Shown here piece by piece: positions 36,979 through 41,590 of a DNA stretch of 41,590 bases. The notes under the pieces were generated by a model. The model saw nothing but the letters and a program-made list of their open reading frames with translations, was not told the DNA's origin and did not search any database. Source of the stretch: Actinomycetota bacterium (GTDB lineage Bacteria > Actinomycetota > Geothermincolia > Fen-727 > JAQUKT01); assembly GCA_028718945.1 (NCBI GenBank), contig JAQUKT010000006.1, positions 1 through 41,590 of the forward strand. Direction: 5' to 3'. The number at the start of each line of letters is the position of its first letter. The first letter of the stretch is position 1. Made by a program: the position numbers and the translations under genes.

Positions 36979-39235
36979 TAGTAAACAACGCGAAACTGCC
37001 GATGCCGCACCATCAAGGCTCGTTATCGCTTCAAACCGCGCGCCTGTGACAGTCTCAAGAAGACGCCGGTCCTTCGTGTTCAAGGAAAGCATCGGAGGTC
37101 TCGCAACTGGTCTTCGCGCGTATCTTGAGAAGGTGGAAAGTAGCCCGACCACGGAGCAGAAACACGTATGGGTAGGCTGGCCCGGACTTACCGTTAGCGG
37201 AAGCGAGAAAGAGGAGCTTTCGGCAAAGCTCGTGGAGGAGTTCAGTGTTTATCCAGTATTTCTCGACGAGCAGGAGCTGGACTGTTATTACAACGGGTTC
37301 TGCAACTCCACCATATGGCCCCTGTTCCACTATTTCCCTTCCTATGCCGTCTATGAAAAGGGCTACTGGGAAAGCTATGTCCGGGTGAACGAGCGTTTCG
37401 CCGAGCGCCTTGTCGAAACGCTTCGCCCCGGCGACACCCTCTGGATACAAGACTATCACCTCCTTCTCGTCCCAAGAATGGTTCGGGAGAAGTTAGGGGG
37501 CACGCCGATTGGCTTCTTCCTTCACATTCCCTTTCCTTCCTTCGAGATTTTCCGCCTGCTTCCGAGTAGTTGGAGAGCGGAAATTCTGGAAGGGATGCTG
37601 GGTGCGGACCTGATCGGTTTCCATACGCACGATTATACCAGGTACTTTCTCCGGTGTGTCCTTAACGTCCTCGGCTACGAGCACAGCCTGGGAGAGGTGT
37701 CTATCGAAGGAAGGATTTCAAAGGCTGACACATTCCCGATGGGCATCGACTACGTGAAGTACTCCGAAGCCTCGGCGGGTCCGGGTGTCGTGAAAGCGAG
37801 GCAGGAGCTCGCTCGAAATATCAAGGGTGCGAGGGTCATCATCTCAATCGACCGGTTAGACTACACAAAGGGAGTCGCAAATAAGCTCAGGGCATACGCC
37901 GCCTTTCTTGACAAGAGCCCGGAGTGGCATGGCAGAGTCGTGTTAGCCATGGTTGCCGCACCATCCAGGACAAGCATTTCTCTCTATCGGGGCATCCGAA
38001 GGGAAATCAACGAGCTGGTGGGTGAGATAAACGGTAGATTTGGCAATATAAACTGGGTTCCGATTTTCTACCAGAACAGAGCTGTTCCATTCAACAGCCT
38101 GATCGCACTGTATGGACTCGGAGACATCGCGTTGGTGACTCCCCTGAGGGACGGCATGAATCTCATTGCCAAGGAGTACGTGGCAGCGAGGACCGACGGT
38201 ACAGGCGTTCTCATCCTCAGTGAAATGACCGGCGCCGTAAAGGAGCTCGGTGAGGCCTTGATAGTCAACCCAAATGATATAGGGGAAATCCGCGAGGCTA
38301 TAGAGAAAGCCCTCGTAATGGAAAACAATGAACAGGAAAAGCGCATCAGAACCATGCAGACGAGGCTTCAACAATATAACATTGCCGACTGGGCTGGTGA
38401 TTTCCTTGAGTCGCTTCACTCATTGAAGGAGAAACAGAAAAGCATTGCAGCCAAGATCATGGGGGAGAAGGTCAAGAGAGACCTCGAGGACCACTTCCGA
38501 ACAGCAACGGAGAGGCTTCTTCTTCTCGACTACGACGGAACGCTTGTTCCATTCGCCGAAACCCCCGAACTGGCTACGCCGCCGGTCGAGTTAATCACCA
38601 TCTTAGAGGAGCTGGCCGGAATCCCGGGGACCGAGGTCGCTCTGGTGAGCGGCAGGGACAGGACAACCTTAGACAGTTGGTTCGGCGACCTGGATATTGC
38701 CCTCATCGCAGAACACGGAGCTTGGATAAAAACAAGGGGAGGTGATTGGGAGATAATCGAACCCATGACGAGCGATTGGATTCCTCAGGTTACCCGGATT
38801 CTCCAGAGGTACGTGAACCGACTTCCGGGCTCCTTCGTCGAGCGGAAGTCTTTCTCGGTAGCATGGCACTACAGGAACGCCGATGTAGAGCTTGCCCAGG
38901 TGAAGGCTAAGAAGTTGGTAGACGACCTCGTTAACTTCGCCGCCAATAACAAGGTGCAGATACTCCATGGAAACAAGGTGATCGAGGTTAATGGCGAGAA
39001 GGTGGACAAGGGGAAAGCAGCTCTCCGCCTCCTTTCGAGACGCAATTATAACTTCGTAATGGCGGTCGGCGATGACCGGACCGACGAAGATCTTTTTGTC
39101 GCCATGCCAGACAGCGCGTACACAATAAGAGTTGGAGTTCAACCATCCCATGCCAGGCTCAACCTCAAAGAGCAGAAGGATGTTATCCGCCTGCTCAGGA
39201 GCCTGATATCAAACAGCAGTGGTCGTAATCAATAG
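36971..39235 (+). CDS. Bifunctional trehalose-6-phosphate synthase / trehalose-phosphatase (OtsA-OtsB fusion)
   Basis: LVIASNRAPVTVSRR, WVGWPG, WIQDYHLLLVPRMVREKLGGTPIGFFLHIPFPSFEIFRLLP, RLDYTKGVANKLRAY (OtsA); LLLLDYDGTLVPFA, ALVSGRDRTTLDSWFG, VMAVGDDRTDEDLF (OtsB). The ORF is open from 36920; ATG at 36971 is the likelier start. Confidence 0.95.
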   Translation: MFNSKQRETADAAPSRLVIASNRAPVTVSRRRRSFVFKESIGGLATGLRAYLEKVESSPTTEQKHVWVGWPGLTVSGSEKEELSAKLVEEFSVYPVFLDEQELDCYYNGFCNSTIWPLFHYFPSYAVYEKGYWESYVRVNERFAERLVETLRPGDTLWIQDYHLLLVPRMVREKLGGTPIGFFLHIPFPSFEIFRLLPSSWRAEILEGMLGADLIGFHTHDYTRYFLRCVLNVLGYEHSLGEVSIEGRISKADTFPMGIDYVKYSEASAGPGVVKARQELARNIKGARVIISIDRLDYTKGVANKLRAYAAFLDKSPEWHGRVVLAMVAAPSRTSISLYRGIRREINELVGEINGRFGNINWVPIFYQNRAVPFNSLIALYGLGDIALVTPLRDGMNLIAKEYVAARTDGTGVLILSEMTGAVKELGEALIVNPNDIGEIREAIEKALVMENNEQEKRIRTMQTRLQQYNIADWAGDFLESLHSLKEKQKSIAAKIMGEKVKRDLEDHFRTATERLLLLDYDGTLVPFAETPELATPPVELITILEELAGIPGTEVALVSGRDRTTLDSWFGDLDIALIAEHGAWIKTRGGDWEIIEPMTSDWIPQVTRILQRYVNRLPGSFVERKSFSVAWHYRNADVELAQVKAKKLVDDLVNFAANNKVQILHGNKVIEVNGEKVDKGKAALRLLSRRNYNFVMAVGDDRTDEDLFVAMPDSAYTIRVGVQPSHARLNLKEQKDVIRLLRSLISNSSGRNQ

Positions 39236-39606
39236 CAGTAGCACGCCGGAGAATGTACTATTTCCACCGCACCGCAGTAATTAGTGCACCTGCCATTATG
39301 CTATTTGAGATTTCTTTTAAGAATACTAATAGTGAGCCTACAGTCTGGATTGTGAACATTTCGAGGATCATATCAGAATCATTGCTGAATTCACCGGATA
39401 TGGGATGCCAACATTCGTAGGAGTGGCAGAAACAACACATTTTCTGGAAGACTCGTTTGTGCTTTTTGGCTCAAAGGAAAGAACTGTACAACCCTCGTTC
39501 TTCCCTAAACTTTTTTCCACATAAATATGAAATGCTTGATTTGCTTGACTACTTCCAAAAGCGTTGAGATTATTTTTCGGGTTTGTTTTTCAATAGGAGG
39601 TGAAAA

Positions 39607-39801
39607 TTGGGCGAACCAACCGACAAGAGACCGGTTATCGATGCAGAGGAATGCACTGGTTGCGGGCTTTGCGTTGATGTTTGCGAACACGAATCTCTCG
39701 ACATGGTCGACGATGTCGCAGCGATCGTGAATTCTGAAGCCTGCATAGGCTGCGGCGACTGTGCCGAAGAGTGTCCTGTTGAAGCAATTACAATGGAATA
39801 G
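39607..39801 (+). CDS. 2[4Fe-4S] ferredoxin-like protein
   Basis: 64 aa from TTG; IDAEECTGCGLCVDVCEHESL and NSEACIGCGDCAEECPVEAITME; upstream aggaggtga RBS. Confidence 0.93.
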   Translation: MGEPTDKRPVIDAEECTGCGLCVDVCEHESLDMVDDVAAIVNSEACIGCGDCAEECPVEAITME

Positions 39802-39818
39802 ACTTAATTATTCCAGGC

Positions 39819-39845
39819 AAAAAGGCGGGGAATAACCGCCTTTTT
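39819..39845 (+). terminator. Intrinsic terminator after the ferredoxin gene
   Basis: AAAAAGGCGG-GGAATAA-CCGCCTTTTT. Confidence 0.9.
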
Positions 39846-39908
39846 CGTTTTTGCTCTCGCGCAAGAAAGCACTGGTAAATTCTATCAAAAAACAAATGCC
39901 ACATGGAC

Positions 39909-39938
39909 TTGACAATCATTTACAAAAGCATATATTAT
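39909..39938 (+). promoter_or_regulatory. Putative sigma-70-type promoter upstream of the SigH-like gene
   Basis: TTGACA (39909-39914), then TATATT (spacer 16) or TATTAT (spacer 18). Confidence 0.45.
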
Positions 39939-40022
39939 CAACAAAAGTAACTAAAGGATACTTTAGGACACAGATTTGACATAGGGTAAAGATATTGATA
40001 TACTTCCCAAATATTCCACAAT

Positions 40023-40694
40023 ATGTGGGAAGAAGATCGGAGTAGTTTGGGTAATCAAAAGGATTCGAACCCTTCAATGAAAAAGTACCGGGAGCTTTCC
40101 GACAGGGAACTCGTCGGGTACGCAAGGGGTGGCGATAAGGTAGCAGAATCTGTACTTATCAACCGTTATCAATACCTCGCACATGTTAAATCAAGGTCTT
40201 ACTTCCTTACCGGTGCTGAACATGAGGATACGGTACAGGAAGGTATGATAGGTCTCTTCAAGGCAATTCGTGATTACAAAGAGGATGAACTATGCTCATT
40301 TCGCTGTTTCGCAATTCTTTGCATAACGAGACAAATTATCACAGCGGTAAAAACGCATGCACGCAAGAAGCATAATCCGCTTTCCTCCTATCAATCTCTT
40401 GACGCGCAGGTTCCGGATGAAAACATCCTCGGAAGCCTTTCTTCACAGACAAACTTAGATGAAAAATCTTTAGACCCTCTCGAATTGTTTATCAAGGGTG
40501 AGGAAGTAGAGAACGTGATTTCGACGCTCAGAGATAAACTTTCTGATTTAGAGTGGAGCGTCTTCGTGGAATACCTCGATGGAAAAAGCTATCAGGAAAT
40601 CGCCGATGACCTTGAATCTGAACCAAAAGTTGTCGACAACGCACTGTGCCGGGTAAAACAAAAGATAAGAAAAGAGACAGCACTGTCAGCCTGA
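40023..40694 (+). CDS. sigH: SigH-like (sporulation-type) RNA polymerase sigma factor
   Basis: 223 aa ORF (start probably at MKKYRELSD, about 40078); ELVGYARGGDKVAESVLINRYQYLAHVKSRSYFLTGAEHEDTVQEGMIGLFKAIRDYKEDELCSFRCFAILCITRQIITAVKTHARKKHNPLSSYQSLD is typical of SigH. Confidence 0.88.
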   Translation: MWEEDRSSLGNQKDSNPSMKKYRELSDRELVGYARGGDKVAESVLINRYQYLAHVKSRSYFLTGAEHEDTVQEGMIGLFKAIRDYKEDELCSFRCFAILCITRQIITAVKTHARKKHNPLSSYQSLDAQVPDENILGSLSSQTNLDEKSLDPLELFIKGEEVENVISTLRDKLSDLEWSVFVEYLDGKSYQEIADDLESEPKVVDNALCRVKQKIRKETALSA

Positions 40695-40908
40695 GTTCCT
40701 TTCTTTTCGAACCTTATGGTCTTTGATTCCTTATTATCCACGAGCAGGCTCAAAGGCAAGCTCATCCGTCATCGACGTTTGCAAGGAAGCCTATCGCTGA
40801 AATTTTAGTCATTTCATCAAAAGCACTCGTGAATTCCTTAACAGCCAAACAGAAAATTCAATGCCTAAGTAGAAAAGTGCAGCCATACTCGCGCATTCGC
40901 ACTATCTT

Positions 40909-41244
40909 ATGGTAGATTCAACCAGGCATCTCCAGCCGCGGCTAAAGGAGGCAGATTACATGGAAGCAGGTGCCGAAATGGAGGAAGAGCAAACTGAATA
41001 TGCGCGTGTCCAGCAGCAGAAAAAAGAGGAAGCGGTAAGAGTTGCTCTTGGAAAGTTTAACTTCTTTCTCCATCTCACGTTTTACCTGTCGTGCTGCCTT
41101 TTTCTTGTGATCCTTGCAATACTTATGAGAAATATACTGCCATATCTACTCATTCCAGTTGTAATATGGACGTTTGTACTTATCGTTCACTTCCGTAAGG
41201 CATTTTTTTCGCAAAAAAATCGCAAGGAAAAAGCAAAGCATTAA
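40909..41244 (+). CDS. 2TM-domain membrane protein
   Basis: 111 aa; two adjacent TM helices FFLHLTFYLSCCLFLVILAILM and LPYLLIPVVIWTFVLIVHF after a charged N-terminus. Start may be internal (MEAGAEMEEEQ). Confidence 0.65.
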   Translation: MVDSTRHLQPRLKEADYMEAGAEMEEEQTEYARVQQQKKEEAVRVALGKFNFFLHLTFYLSCCLFLVILAILMRNILPYLLIPVVIWTFVLIVHFRKAFFSQKNRKEKAKH

Positions 41245-41333
41245 GGCAACCAATATTTCGCCGCCATAAATTCGCCATCGTTTTAGCACTCAAAGGCTTC
41301 AAAAAATTAACTTCGTTATGAACCGGATATTTT

Positions 41334-41590
41334 GATACTCCCCCGAAAACCCCCTGGTCGCGGTTTCGATCCCGTGGGAAGTCTTTTGTTGAATGGAGCG
41401 GGAAACGGGGCTCGAACCCCCTTCGTCGCTCGAGAGATCACTCTCGCTCCCCATAGGGGGGCTTCCTGCCCCCCTGATGGCGCTTCGCCTTCGGCTCCGC
41501 TGTCATCCCCTATGAGTGAGATTAGTATCGGGGGATACTCCCCCGAAAACCCCCTGGTCGCGGTTTCGATCCCGTGGGAAGTTTTTGTTG
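41334..41590. repeat. Tandem ~200-bp repeat carrying a tRNA-Gly-like 3' fragment, running off the window
   Basis: 41334-41391 and 41534-41590 are near-identical (one-base indel), offset 200. 41394-41420 on the minus strand reads GGGGTTCGAGCCCCGTTTCCCGCTCCA, like a tRNA-Gly T-arm/acceptor/CCA. Confidence 0.85.

Noticed and set aside
41334-41590. Intact tRNA-Gly gene inside the window
   Set aside because: Only the T-arm/acceptor part is present; the preceding sequence gives no anticodon or D arm, and the T-stem is mismatched at position 50-64.

Overview
The 41.6 kb window is mostly ordinary bacterial chromosome. Gene content (HspR-type dnaK operon, gpgS, purS/purQ, a SigH-like sigma factor) loosely suggests a deep actinobacterial or related Gram-positive-type lineage; this is inference only. 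Main blocks: partial NAD-dependent epimerase; DraG-like ADP-ribosylglycohydrolase; GpgS / membrane protein / HAD phosphatase cluster; ECF sigma and anti-sigma pair; hypA-hypB; uppP; acyl-CoA synthetase (NDP-forming, CoA-binding part); polyprenol-phosphate glycosyltransferase; pcm; STAS protein; tRNA-Ala(CGC); AMP-ligase and two acyl-CoA dehydrogenases; ssrA (tmRNA) and smpB; a PIN/RHH toxin-antitoxin pair and a B-box membrane protein between two copies of a ~168-bp repeat; purA-D-E-B-S-Q with a PHP gene; dnaK-hsp20-grpE-dnaJ-hspR; TreT and an OtsA-OtsB fusion; ferredoxin; SigH-like sigma; 2TM protein. The most unusual signal is a repeat family attached to stable-RNA 3' ends. Downstream of ssrA (19104-19377) and at the right window edge (41334-41590, tRNA-Gly-like) there are tandem units of 182 and ~200 bp. 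Each carries an ectopic ~27-nt copy of the T-arm/acceptor/CCA end of the RNA gene, an inverted degenerate T-arm, and a shared GC-rich hairpin core whose stem sequence differs while pairing is kept. The layout recalls the E. coli tyrT/rtT repeats, but the sequences are unrelated as far as I can judge by eye. All calls are by reading and translation only; no searches were run.
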